Positions 10,553 to 22,765 of a stretch of 34,181 nucleotides of DNA are shown here, one piece after another. Source of the stretch: Cerioporus squamosus (lineage: Eukaryota; Basidiomycota; Agaricomycetes; Polyporales; Polyporaceae). The position numbers and the translations under genes were made by a program. Every line of letters begins with the position of its first letter. Position 1 is the stretch's first letter. A model generated the notes under the pieces. The model saw only the letters and a program-made list of their open reading frames with translations, had not been told where the DNA came from and searched no databases. Location: positions 1-34,181 of the forward strand of contig JABYQS010000297.1 of the NCBI GenBank assembly GCA_022592435.1, in the 5' to 3' direction.

Positions 10553-13374
10553 TAATATGTAGTGACGATAGCGAGTAATGGGGGGTTTCGTAGGATGCGG
10601 AATACTCGGCGACTCGGGCGAGTCGGAGCGGACAGCGGTGTGTAGCGATTCGTCCACGTCGGAACGAGCGTAATTCGCTATCCATCGCGGCTGAGAACGT
10701 GCGCCCGGCCGCGTGTCGACTTGGAGTTGAAGCGTTGAAGTAGTGACGCGGACGCTTCACCGGTTCGCGACTTCGCGAAGTTGCAGCGAGTGATGCGGCT
10801 CCCGGGAATGCGTGCGCCTGTTGCGGATTGCAATTTGCGATGGCGGGCGATATCACGCCAATACATGGTGGTGATATGAAGTCCTTCAGCTTGTTGGGGC
10901 CGGCAAAGGTCTCGGAGTCGGAGGAGACGGGCCACGGGCCACGGCGCAATATTGCAGTGATAGAACTGCCGCAGTGCATCATATGGGTATGTATGTAAGC
11001 TTAGTAGCGATCGTGAGCGGGCGACGGACGCGAAGACGTACTGTTACTGTTACTGCATGCGTGTGCCCCTGGTGGTGCCCTCACGGCGAGTCTGTTCCTA
11101 AGCGAAGCGAAGCAATATTGACACGGGAGACAGGAGCAGCACCCTGCGCCGGCACTGGCACCCCCTCCGCAGCGAAGCCGCACATATGCGCACATACGTA
11201 CAAGATACGCCGCCTCGGCTGGCACGCGGTGGAGAGGAGGTGCCGTCCTCAGGCCTGCTGTCAGTACTCGTTGACGTTACTTCCTTACTTACCACTTACT
11301 TACGGTAGCGTGGCACATGCGCGAGAACTATGACAGTACTGGCGCTCGGGGAACCGAGGTGGCCCGTGCGGGAAAGAGGCTCAGGAAGGCTGAGGGGAAG
11401 GCGATGGCCGAGATCGGTGCATAGCTAGCGTGCTGGCCATGGACGAGTTCGCGCGCAGATCCGCGGTGGCTGCACCGCAGACGGACTTGGACACGGACCT
11501 GACGTTGAGGCGTGAGGGACGGAAGAGCGAGTCCGGTATCGATACTACTTACTCGAAGCGGGTGCAAAGTTGAAGTTCAGTCAGGCGCAGCGCATATGGC
11601 GAGCGCGGCACTTACTGGGGCCCGAGTTCTGAGTTCTGAGTACTGAGTTTGCGGAAGCCGATGGGGGGATGAAGGATGGCTGTGGGTGGGTGGGTCGTGG
11701 TGTGAACGAACCGCGCAATGGCCGTCCGGGATCCCAGGCAGCGCGACGTACCCGCGACCGGTGCCCGCGGGACCCGGGATGCATACGGGTGAGCGTGCCA
11801 GTCAACGTCGACGTCTGATTGCCTCCAGGGACCAGCGATCGAGCCGGGGGACGAGGCGAAGTCTCCGCACGCGTCCTGCTGCGCTTCGAGATGTCCGGGT
11901 CGTCGCTGGCCAGTACTTGGAGGAACGTGTCACTGTGCAGCGAGCTTCAAGGTTCGTTCCGCATCCGGATTCCGGGCTGGCCACCAGCTGGCCAGGAGGT
12001 CGGTGTATATTTGGGAGGCGCGCGCGAATGGAGGCCCGGGATGACGAGCATATGCATGACGCGCCGAGACCGGAGGAGCGAGAACCTTGCAAGTGTGTAA
12101 GTTCAGGATCGAGGAGGAGAAGAGGAGCTCGAGAGCGCGAAGGCCGCTGGCATCAGCTGCTGAAGCGTCCGAGGCGCACAGGACCGGCGAGAGGTGGAAC
12201 AGGTTTCTGTTTCTTCGCCCGCCGGGCTCGGACGTTCGGGCGTAAGTACGTTTGGGTTTCCGGGGCGGGCGTCGGCGGTAACCTTGTACATACGTTGTTG
12301 TGTCTTGGTCCTTGTATCTTGGAGTCGACGAGGCGCATGGGGTGTCGAGTTGCGTTGATGGTGGAGACACCTTGGATGAAGTGCGACATGTCGACGCATG
12401 CACGCCATTGTGCCTCTGCGTACGTGCCCAAACGAAGCATGAACATGGCGGATTGTCGTACCTGTTTGGAAGGTGGCGTCAGACGGCAGGAGACGCCATC
12501 TCAGCGGACGGCGCTGGAATGCTCGGAAGCTGTTGTGCTTCGTGCCGTTACCGGGATAGACAATGGCTTCACGATGACTTGAATGAAGTGGATGGATTCA
12601 TGCACATACGGATACGGATATGGTTAGGACGCGTCTATAAATCGGCAAGCCGAACAAGCGAACGAGCGAACGAGTCAAACCGCGCGAAAACAAGCAGCTG
12701 TGGGATTGTGCCATGGGACAGCGCGCAGGCGGAGAGGGACAAACCTGCGCGAACAAACAGGAGGCCGAAAGGGGGACGGTGCGTTCCTCGCATGGCGGAC
12801 GAAGCAAGGTTTAGTTAGGGACGGGCCCGCGCCATGTCGGGACGTCGACGCGGGGCGCTATGAGTGCGGGCGCTGCATGCAGTATGTCAAGATGCGTCGC
12901 AGTCTGTAGACAGGACGAGACGGAGCGCGGATCTGGTCGGGACAACAGTCACGGTGGCACTGGCAGCGGCGGGCATGGCCGACGGGAGACGCGACAGCGC
13001 ATCAGGCAGTGGTGGGGAGGTGCTATGCTGTGCAGCTGCGAGGGACCCGCGCTGCTGGAGAGCGGGGGACTTGAGAACGCAGCCCTTGTGTGCGGAGGGA
13101 CACGACGCCGGCGCAGCTGCACGCTGGAGCGGGTGTGTGCGCATTTTGTCTGGATAAGTATGAGTGGAGATGACTGGCGTTCAGTAAGCACGGCGGGCTG
13201 GAGCATGGCGGGGCGGTGCAGCAGAGTCGGGGGCACGGGAAGGTCCGACATCGGAAGCGGAAGCGGGGTGCAGGCGCCTCGGACGGGTCCTTGGACTGGG
13301 CCACAAATGGGTCCGTCCCGCGCCTGCCTCGCGATTGGCGGTTGGTACCTGGCTATGCCCCACGCCGCGGTAGG
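10553..13374. other. gene-poor stretch upstream of the cyclin gene
   Basis: No gene can be supported. Several long open frames, up to about 300 codons on plus at 11686-12582 and about 270 on minus at 12949-13773, are rich in Arg, Gly and Pro, lack domains and have no consistent splice context. I read them as by-products of GC-rich DNA. Small direct repeats are present: TACTG units at 11039-11056 and TTCTGAG units near 11626-11645. Confidence 0.4.
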
Positions 13375-13381
13375 TATATAT
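13375..13381 (+). promoter_or_regulatory. possible TATA element
   Basis: TATATAT lies in otherwise GC-rich DNA about 560 bases upstream of the cyclin start codon. If used, it implies a long 5' leader of some 530 bases, which could hold an intron (a GTGAGT donor is present near 13603). A start nearer the pyrimidine-rich tract just before the ATG is equally possible. Confidence 0.3.
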
Positions 13382-13857
13382 CCTGCTGGGGGCTGCTGCT
13401 GGGGCCCTTGTCGTCCTCTGCGACGTTCACACCTCCGTCCTCGCCCCCGCCGCCGCTCCTGCCGCCGCGCTCTCTGACAGCACACCACCCGTACGGTACG
13501 TACGAAGGCCGCCGCGTCCTCTCCATCGCCTCGCGTTGCGCAAGCGAGCCGTCCATACACGCCCCCGCCTCGTTCCCGCACGAAAGCGGCAAGCACTCGC
13601 ACGGTGAGTTCGCGCGTTTCTCTTGGAAGGTTCGGGGCGAGGCGTGGCTGCCGGGGTTCCGGATCAGAAGGCAGAGAATTGAAAGCCCGCAAAACTGTTT
13701 TTCTGGTGATGGGGCCGGGGCGTGCGGGCGTCTTGGAGTCGTGCCGGCGAGCGTCCCTATGCTGGCAGGGCACGCGTCGCCGTCCACTCCGAAGCCTCGA
13801 AACTTCCCATTTCTCTCCACTCGCGCTGTCCGCATATGCTTATATCAGTGCTCTCCT

Positions 13858-13939
13858 CCCAGCCCTTGCCCCCACAAGTCTCCCCTTTGTCCCCGCCGTC
13901 CTCCGCTCGCCTCCCTCCCTCTCGCTCGTCCCTCTCCCC
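13858..13939 (+). promoter_or_regulatory. pyrimidine-rich core promoter or leader of the cyclin gene
   Basis: The stretch directly before the cyclin ATG is dominated by C and T (for example CCTCCCTCCCTCTCGCTCGT). CT-rich blocks just upstream of start codons are common at transcription start regions of filamentous fungi. Its end at the ATG also supports the chosen start. Confidence 0.4.
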
Positions 13940-15086
13940 ATGGCTGCCGTACAAGGTCCCTCCGCTGCTCGCCACCCGTCGCCATTCAAGAGACAGCCCA
14001 AGATCTCTTCCCGGCCCTCCGGTTCGAGTTCGTCCCACCCAGTGGTACGTCCCAAGCGCCCCCTCCTCCCTGACTAGGCGCCGACGCGCTCTCCGTTCGT
14101 TTTAGGACCCGTACTACGGCCATGAAGAGACGGCCAAGCTCTGCGCACGGTTCGTCACGCATTTGTTTGCGTGTCCCGACCTGCCGCCCCTCTCGACCGC
14201 GGTGCCCCCCGCTCCGTCGCCCCCATTAGCAAACTTCATCGCGTACGCCCTCCATCGCACGCGGTTACACTCGTCCGTCACCTTCGCCGCCCTCTACCTC
14301 CTGCAACGCCTAAAAGCCCGGTTCCCCGCCGCGCGGGGTTCCTCGGGCCATCGACTATTTATCTCGGCATTCATGATCGCGTCGAAGGTGATCTGCGACG
14401 ACACGTACTCGAACAAGTCCTGGTCGATCGTCGGCCAGGGCATGTTCGCCCTCCGGGAGATCAACCAGATGGAGCGGGAGATGTGCTCCTACCTCGAGTG
14501 GCAGCTGAACATCGAGCCCAGCGCCCTCAAGGAGTTTGAGCAGAAGGTGCGCCGCGACTTCAAGGGCCTCGGGCCGTACCCGACCTACGTGCTCCCGTCC
14601 CCCGCGCCCTCGCCCATGCCGTCCACGACGCCGTACAACGCGCAGACGGGCGGCTCGGCACCCGCACCGTCCTTCGCCGCGCGCTCGCAGCAGCCGCCGT
14701 CGACGTCGCCGCCGAAGCCCATACCGCCCCCTGTGCCCGTTCACGCGGGCGCCCCGCCATACTCCGCGTCGTCCTCGCCCAGCACCCCCGAAACTCCTGA
14801 TACTCCCGAGTCGTCGATGTCGACCTCGACGTCGCCCGCGTCGAGCGCGCCGCCATCCACACCACTCGGGTATGAGGACCACTCGGTCCGGGTCGTTGGC
14901 AGCGGGACGATCGGCACGCCGATCAACATCGACCAGGCGTCGCCGACGACCGCGGCGCACATGCCGGGCCCCGTGCCGTCCGCGGCGACGGTGTCGTCGT
15001 CGTACGCGCACCAGCGGGTGCCCGCGGTGCTCAAGAAGGCGAAGTGCGGCGACATCTTTGCGCGCGCGAGCCCCTGCGTTTGGTAG
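13940..15086 (+). CDS. Pcl/Pho80-type cyclin
   Basis: Exons 13940-14044 and 14106-15086 give 361 residues. The 61-base intron has a GTACGT donor and a TTTTAG acceptor in phase 0. Residues about 40-175 form the cyclin box: the helix starting with DPYYGHEETAKLCARF, then LHSSVTFAALYLLQRL, then FMIASKVICDDTYSNKSW (about 124-141) and MEREMCSYLEW (about 157-167). This pattern is typical of Pcl1/Pcl2-like cyclins, which by family knowledge activate the Pho85-type cyclin-dependent kinase and link nutrient state, polarity and the cell cycle. The rest (about 180-340) is low-complexity Pro/Ser/Thr with many SP and TP pairs, for example STPETPDTPESS, so it is probably disordered and phosphorylated. Proteins of this type often have such tails. 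The start is the first ATG after the CT-rich leader and gives a short Ser/Pro-rich N-terminus. Long Arg-rich frames over exon 2 on both strands are shadows. Which Pcl subclass it belongs to cannot be decided by eye. Confidence 0.93.
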
Positions 15087-15488
15087 GCCGTCCGCGCTGC
15101 GCTGTGCCGCCGCCTCTTGGTGTATACAGCCGCTAGTTATCCTGCTTGCTTCGCCCCTGTTCGTCCGTCTTGGACACCCATGGCCCCCGGTTTCATGCAC
15201 ATACATTATGACCATGCTCCGCGCGCGTGCGCTTCTTCACCCCCCACCACCTGCTCTCCCGTCTCGCATTGCATTGCCCCCCCACTTCCCTCTTGCGTCT
15301 CTGTCTGGTTGGACTTCAGTAAGCTTATATACCCGCACCCTTGTCTCTTCGTCGCGGGCTCCATGGGAACGGGAACGGGACTACAACGACGGTTGTCGCT
15401 TCGGGTCGGCTCCTCCTGTTCATGGCTATTATCCTCCCCCTCTTCCGCCTCCGCACGTTCCTCCTCATCGCATTGCTTCTCCCTCATC

Positions 15489-15507
15489 GCACGCACGCAC
15501 GCACGCA
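15489..15507. repeat. GCAC microsatellite
   Basis: Nearly five uninterrupted GCAC units lie in the 3' flank of the cyclin gene. No function is evident. Confidence 0.8.
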
Positions 15508-18500
15508 TCACATATATACAGCTCGCACGCAATTTCCCGCATATATCCCCCGCACCGATCACGTCCGACCATCACACCCCATGTTGTATTAGTACTAAGA
15601 CTAAAGACTATAAGTAAAGGGCTTGCTACTGCTAAGAACTCGTTGTTCATCGAAGACTACACCCACGTTAACGCTACCGACTGCCCCCGCGTATTATTCT
15701 GGCTACGTAGGTCTGTACTTGGGCGCGTTTTTCTGCTTTTGTCGTGCACATTGCTCAAAAGTCTCGTGCAAAATGGTATACAGACGCGGAACGTAATAAT
15801 CTTTCTCTCTCCACACGTACCTCGATGTGCGACAGCAAGTTGTTCCGATGGGACAGGTGCGTGGCTGCGACCGTTTCTTCACGCTGATAACCACACTTTG
15901 TCGCAGCGATATGCGTTCAAAGTTCGCACTACATACTTACTGTCAGTACTTGTATGCTGTCGCGCGATGGCGCAACACGACCGCCACCGCTCCCAGTTCA
16001 ACACCAACATCAACACCAACACCACGAGGCCTGGCTGGAGCCTGGAGGTTGGGACCGCCATCCCGGACCGAACCCGAACCCGAAAACCAGCACCGCCCGC
16101 CCCGCACGCGGCCGCCCCTCGCGAGCGCAGGCCGACCAAAAGGGGGATTAATTCGCTCGCAACGCAACGGGCTTGGCAACCGCCAGCGCGTGCGGGGCGC
16201 GATCAGAGGGTGCTTCAGCCTTCCGACGTCGTCGCGTGCGCGGTGGCGGGGCGCGCTGCTCGATCAGGGGGTTGGGGCCTTGGGCAAGCCGCGACGCTGG
16301 CGCTGTTGGCTACGCACGCGGCATGGCGGGACGACTTTTCCATGCAGCTATGATAATAGATGCAGCTGCGGCCAATTTTTTTTCTGGGGGAATTTGCTTC
16401 CGTCGACTTCAGGCCTGCCTGCCGCCTCATCAGGCGCGCCGCTGTTGAGACTTGCGGGTGCGAAGATCGGGTCCCTGAATGTTGTTGGCCGGGTTGGTGT
16501 GGTCGCGGTGCGGGGCTGACAGAAGCTTTGAACGCCTCCTGAACGTACAGACACGGTTACGGTACGAACGTCGAAACTTTCAACCTCCAGGGGCCAGCAC
16601 TGGAGGAGGATCGAGGATCGCGCGAAGCTCCTGGCTGAGGTATCCTCGGACCTCGTATGGTCGCTCGATCCTGCTCCGCTCCCCTGTCTGTCGTGAGACT
16701 CGAGAGTGTCCCGGTGGGCTCGCCACCATCGATGGGACTTTGTCTCTCGTGGCCGGGGAGGACTCAGGACACCAGCGGCGCTGCCAGTGCTGGAGGACCG
16801 GAGGAGCCTTGAAGGAGCTCAACTTATCAGATTTGTCGCGCCCTCTGCCAAGGCCCAAGTAGCGCTCGGCCGGCGTTGAGTATCGTCAGCTGGACCAGGA
16901 CCGGATCCGGGTTGTGCATGCACAGTCGGAGGAGGCCAGCCTAGGGGCCGACCCATGCTTGCTGCACTTGCGAGTTGGAGCGACGGGACCGGGCGGGTGC
17001 CAGGTGGAACAGGGAGGCTGCAGGCACGCCGCACGCGCTGGGTCCGGGAAACATGTGGCCGACGCGCCTCGTCCAGAGTAGGCGAGGCGCGGCCGCCTGC
17101 GTCCGGTCTCTATCGTAGTAAGTAGACTTCAAATTCGGTCTGTGTAATACTAAGACGTCCCGAGCCCCTGCTGAACTTATGGCCGCCACGGTGCGCGACG
17201 ACTGTGCCGGGTATTACTAGGTATTACTTACGCACTGTGACTCACCGTCGGGTCGACCGTCGTCCCTATCTGCAGGAGTAAGAACGGGTCGGTCAGTACA
17301 TACTTAGGGTAATATCATGGACGACCCGACGTACGTATCATGCGCACCGTGCGGTTCCGACCCCTACCTACTTATCAGGAGGCCGGGGGTCTGGAGGAGG
17401 CAGCCAGATTGGGACCGGGCTATACTCAACGCTGGGCGAGCGGCGAGGGGCTTCCGGCCGCGGCGCCGGTGGCATCGGATCCTCTGCGACACGTTCCGAA
17501 TCTTAGCTTGAGTAGTGAGGAGTTGCTGGTGATGCGGGGACCGGAGGCCTTGACCTCGTGCTGTGTGTTTATGTGGGCTGCGGGCTTCTCGTGTCTGTGC
17601 TGGACGTATCAGTAATATGAACTTATGCATGGCGGACGTACTAGGTGATGGGTGCACAATTCGGGTCAGCGATCGTAAGGTGCAGGGAGCTTGCATCGGT
17701 GTGTGCGCGGCTGGTTAATGCGCCACTCACCAGCCAACGCGGGCACGAGATAGTCCTATGTACCATAGTTAGGCATGCAGTCCTCAGTGCAGAGAGAGGA
17801 CGAGATAGTCTCCGTTTAGACTCCGCCTGTCGCTCACTTCCTCCACTGGGGCACTATGACTGCAGTATGCCCGCGGCGCGTACTCTGCACTTAAATGCGC
17901 GCGTCGCACGAAGGCATGCACAGTCGGGAATGTGCGGATGACTCCCTGCTTGCGTCCCAATGGCCCACCGTTCGGCTTCCTCCGACCATTGAGTGAGTGT
18001 GGGCGCATATACTGACTAGATGTTTCGCGTCCGATGTGAAAGACAGCTTGAAGGCTCTTGAAGGGTGCCCGACGAAGTGTTTGCGAGGCGTTCAGTATTG
18101 TGATGACATCATCTCCCAAAGGAGTAACGTAAACGCCCGGCGTCGTGCACTGCGGTTGCATGCTGGCCACTCTGTCGAGCGATCCTCGCGGACTCATCTT
18201 GCCCTATATTACCTCGCATGCTCTGCTGTATTAATCTTGGAGTCGCCTTGCACCAATTCTTCCCATCCCTGGCGGTCCCAGCACTCGCTTGACATGAAAT
18301 ACGCAACTCGCCACCACGCGAACGATCTCGCAACGCGTGTACGATCACACTCGGGAGCGTATGGCAATCTCTGCGCCGGCAGCGTTAGTTCTGCCTACGA
18401 AGTATGGAGACAGATGGAGACCTGGGACCGCGTTGGTAAGTCAAGCATATCAGTACTTCCCCAGTTCCCTCAAGCCTCGTGCGACCGGCGGGCGTCGGGG

Positions 18501-20282
18501 ATCAGAGCGCTACACTGCTTGTAATGTCATCCCGCTGGGATCAATACATACAGTAGGCGCGGTACGAGGCTGCAGGCTGCAGCGTGTATCAGCGTAGTGA
18601 GGCGCACTGGGAGTTGGATGCAAGTGCCAAATACTGCGGCGTGCGCCGTTGCATGCCACATAGCTACTGTCGATGTTGACCCCGTCGTGCCCGGGTCAGC
18701 GCAAGCCTCTCAGGTCCTGTCCTTGAGCTGAGCATTTAACCGGTGGACTTAGCTTCTTACGTTTGCTCGACGACGGGATGTCAAGTTGTCATGGAGTCTC
18801 TTTGCGATGGGGCGTGCGCAGGCGATGGAAGCGGCGCCCGAGCGCTGTCGTCGATTCCGAAGCTTCAGATGTCTGCCGTCATGAGCGTTGCGCGAGCTTT
18901 GGGTTCTTCTGAATCCTGATCTCCTGAGCCCAACACGTCCTTCTTCCTTGTCCAACGACTTGCTTGCAATCCCGCGAGCCATGCTCCATGCCACACGCCG
19001 CGAGGATCTCGTTTGTTTGCCCAACCAGCGAACACAAACTTGTACAAAGACGGCGCATATGTGCTTGCGCCCCGTGCGCAAACGCCATCGCCTCGTGGGT
19101 TGGGGGAATCTCACGGGAAAATGGATAGACGTCTTCTGGGCCACACGTGTCTTCGATTGGAAGAGCTGTTCTTGATTGACATCTCGGAGGCAGAGGCAGA
19201 TATGTCACGGCATCTGGTGAGGTCAGGGGGGCCGATAGCCTTCGCGGGTTAGACAGATTGCTCGGAAGATGATCATAACCATGAGCGTTCTGACGCTCTC
19301 AGAGGAACTGCTAGTACCGTTGACTAGTCTCAGGTGCGAGGTCTTGTCGCTGCGCATGCCCAGGGAGTGGCTCATGCATCCCAGGTCGCCACTGGCATTA
19401 TCGACGTGCTTTGGCACGAGCGTGCACGATATCGTCGCACGTTGACACGGGAACTTGACTGGACGCGAAGAGTGGTGCGAGGTCGGATTGCGTTCCGAGA
19501 CCGTCCTGCGACTGCGACCTCGAACTTGGATCTAATCACGACTGCAGCCAGTCACACACGCTCCCGTATGCATCCGTCGACGTTCCGCGCCCTGTTTCCG
19601 ATTGAGCTTATCGTGCCTGTCTTAGGTGCGGTCGCTTGCCTGCTCCAGTGCCAACGCTACCAAACGCCTGCCAGCCGCATGATACACGCCTGCTGCGGTA
19701 CTAGAACGGGTCCGGGGAACGCAGGTCTCATACGACGTGTCGCCTCGAGGTGAGTGCGGTGTCGTGCCACCGACAGTGAGAAGTCTAATTGAGCCTGTGG
19801 CATTGCTCACCGACTTGCTTCAGGTTCGCTTCGTCCAGCCGGCAGGCCCATGTGCGAAGAGGCTTCGATCATGGCGTCGAGTGTCGTCTGATGTTTTGTT
19901 CCCAGCGAGCGACTCGGAGTCTTCCCAAGCCCCTCATTGTCGCAGCGCGATCGTTCAAACCCCCTCCTCCTGACGCTCAGCTCCACATCCGGGAGCAAAG
20001 CGCACGATGGCGCCTTGCGCGCGCCAGGCTGAACGGTGGTCAAACGTTTGAGGCGGACGTATGGGCGACAAGTAGTTGGCAGACGGATAGTCGTGCGCTG
20101 ATCCCTCCGGAGAGAGAAGCTGATGACGGGGATTCTCAGGTGGCTGGGATCAATGTTCAGGACACATGTCGTCCTGGGAAGCCTTCCTCGGGGTGCGGTG
20201 GGATAGGCTGGTATGTGCGGGTATGATACATACATACCGTCGGCGCCCCGAAGCCTTCGAGATCCCCGTCCTCGCCGGCGGC

Positions 20283-20310
20283 TCAGGCCTCAGGCCTCAG
20301 GCCGCAGGCT
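20283..20310. repeat. short tandem repeat, 7-base unit
   Basis: TCAGGCC is repeated three times exactly, followed by a diverged copy. It is a simple minisatellite in non-coding DNA. Confidence 0.8.
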
Positions 20311-22216
20311 GATGGGAAACAATGACGCTTGTCAGGTCCGGAAACTCAATTGCTCGCCGCGCGTGGGTCCGAGGTCCCGAGACGCTGTCCCGTGAGTGCC
20401 CACTTTTCTGGAGTTCGTAGACCGCGTCATGCTTACATACTGTGCGACGGTGCTTTCTCGCACACTGGTGTCTTTGTCTGGATAGCTGGATGGATGGCTG
20501 GATAGCATGATGCGCAGCATGCAATATACTACTGCAGCGTGGTTTTGCGGGGTAGTAGGACGGCCTTCTGTGCCACCACGAAGGTCAAGAACGCGGAGAA
20601 CATACCTCGCAAGGCAGCGCACGCTGGACCGGACGCGGCGCCAGTACTTGCTCTATCGCCGGACCGACTATACGCCTCTCTATCGGCTCTCCCGAGCAAC
20701 GCCGTCGCCAGCTGGCTTGTGCAGTGTGCATTGTCCCTCCCGCATGCAGCATGCGCGGGGCACGAGGCCGCATGCCCGCAGGTACAGTACCTGCCTTTCC
20801 AGGCAGGCTGTTTGTACCGGGGTTGTTGAACCTTCTACTGGACTTTGTTTCGCTCACACAATGGGCGTACACGTTGCGATCAGCCGACCGCTCGTTCATT
20901 GTGTGTCGCACAGCCTCCCCCGACTCCCGTCTGCGCGATTCCCCTGCGGGACGCAGGACGGTCCCGCGCGCTCTTCCACATGCGCCAGCGGCGTTGTTCC
21001 AGGGCTCGGCAAGCGCACGAGGTCCATCGATGCGGCACAGGAGGGCACAGGTTCGGGCGACGGGAACGACGCTATTGTAACGCTGCGGCCTTGTTCCGCA
21101 CCCGCCGCCGCTGATGGTGAAGAATGGAAGGTCGGAAGCACGCGGGTTAGTGCTTGGAGGTCTGGGACTCTGCGTCTTAGACTCAGAGCTAACGCACAAG
21201 GTACGCAACAGAAAGTCTCGTAGCACGACTCCTGGCGCCGCGTCGCGGCGTAGTAGCTGCCAGTGATTGACACGTTTTGTAGGCGTTGCCTCGACGTTCG
21301 GGAGCCGGATCCTAATTCCCCTGTTCCAGTCTGTTCCTCGTTCGCCGCATTGAAGTCCTCGATCCGATCGAGGAAAAGAAGCAGCTGTATGTATCTGCTT
21401 CCGAGACACTAGTGGTAGTGTGACGCTCGCGTGGTGGCCACGATGCACGTCTTGACTTGGTCCAACAGAATTCCACGAGACGACGCGATACAGTTCGCGG
21501 ACGGCCCAGCGCGCGGCCATGTCTCGGTCTACCACCGATAGTGGCTAGGTACTGAGTGCTCAGGTACGTCGTGCCATGGACCGTCGACGTCGTTGCTACT
21601 CGCTGAAGGCCGCTTCAGGCGGGCTCGGGCACAGCTCCAGACGGCTCCCTGCATGGCTGCGACGGACCGAAGTGGGGCTCCTCACACGTACAAACGCACG
21701 GGAAGGTGGACGCTGGCAGCATACCGCAAGCGCTGCAGTGCGCGGGCTGTCATGTACGTATTGGAACCTCCCGGCTGGTACGGCATGGTCAGCTTCTCGT
21801 AGCCTGGCGATATCAGGCTCACACGGGAAGGTCGTAACGTCCTTGCGCGGACTTCCGAGGTTCGTTCTCCGGGATGGATGCTGTTTGGCTTGCGCTGGGA
21901 CCCAGGACCTCTGAGAGGTCCACAGTCGTGGTGAGTGCGCACTGTGCGCTGTGTATTGGGTTTTGTGTCTCACACACAAACTCGGATACCATTGTAGGAC
22001 GCCGATCAGACGATGTCAGCAGCAGCGGCGTCCACACTTCAGGACGCGGGTTCTATCGTACGAGGTGAGGTCTCCTCTGGTCTCCTAACTGCCCGCGTTA
22101 ACGCCGTATCGCTGATCGTCCATGAACGTTATAGCTTCTTTGTCAATCAAGACCCGTCCTATTGGCTGGACATTGCATGTGCGTTGAAGTGAAGTTCACG
22201 TACTGTTGCCTGAACC

Positions 22217-22765
22217 GTGCAGTTCACCTTACGGCACCGAGGACAAGAGAAGGCAGCACTACCTATCGTGAAAGGCGCAGCTCGTCCTATCGTTCTCACC
22301 GCGCGCACGACTTCAGCCTCGAGGCCAGCTACTCTGGCGTCGTGGACACGGATACTCAACTCGTATCCTTGGAACCCTGTTTGGGTTGTAGTGGGTGAAG
22401 AAGAGGAGAAGGTGAGTGTATTGAGCTAGACATTGAAGAGTCGGAGGTCCATCCGTATGCTGATCGTGATTGTATATACAGACTGGCCATCCCCGTCGGG
22501 CTCGCAGAGCCGTTCGTAGGAGTCCTGCCAGGCAATGCGACCTTCACGCTCCCGGCACACTCCGGAAGTGCCATCCTGGCATCCCACGGGAGGACGGCGC
22601 GGAGAAGGTGTGTGGTCTTATTACGTCCTCCGCGGGCTGCCAGTCTCACAACGACTCGTCGCCGCATACCAGACGGCCGTGTGTGCCTCGGGCCTCATGA
22701 GCGCACTGATCAGCTGGCCTGCTACGGCACGCGTTATAGGCTTCAGCCTTCCGGCCTCGAGGTAG
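22217..22765 (+). pseudogene. possible frameshifted gene relic, unidentified
   Basis: The centre is a textbook intron, 22412-22481: a GTGAGT donor, GCTGATC branch and TATACAG acceptor, 70 bases long. The upstream block ends WVVVGEEEEK in phase 0. Downstream, the protein-like frame (LAIPVGLAEPFVGVLPGNAT) does not match that phase. Near 22590-22615 the convincing frame changes again to one reading SYYVLRGLPVSQRLVAAYQ and ending PASR plus TAG at 22763-22765. There is a GTGTGTGG run where one shift would have happened. Mismatched phases around an intact intron suggest a gene broken by small indels. The minus strand also reads fairly well here, so strand is not certain. No family was recognised. 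Confidence 0.25.

Noticed and set aside
12949..13773. 274-codon minus-strand open frame upstream of the cyclin
   Set aside because: Low-complexity Arg/Pro/Gly composition without domains; it overlaps the cyclin promoter region.
14355..15215. 286-codon minus-strand open frame opposite the cyclin
   Set aside because: Arg/Gly-rich mirror of high-GC coding DNA, with no motif and no splice context.
14536..16353. 605-codon open frame on plus overlapping the cyclin gene
   Set aside because: It is extremely Arg/Pro-rich, lies in another frame of the cyclin exon and its flank, and has no domain. The cyclin frame explains the sequence.
18088..18120. QYCDDII, resembling the reverse transcriptase YxDD box
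   Set aside because: No other reverse transcriptase motif lies in the flanking frame, and stops and frame breaks surround it; probably chance.
20585..21535. 316-codon minus-strand open frame
   Set aside because: Composition is unremarkable and Arg-rich with no motif; several plus-strand blocks compete over the same bases.
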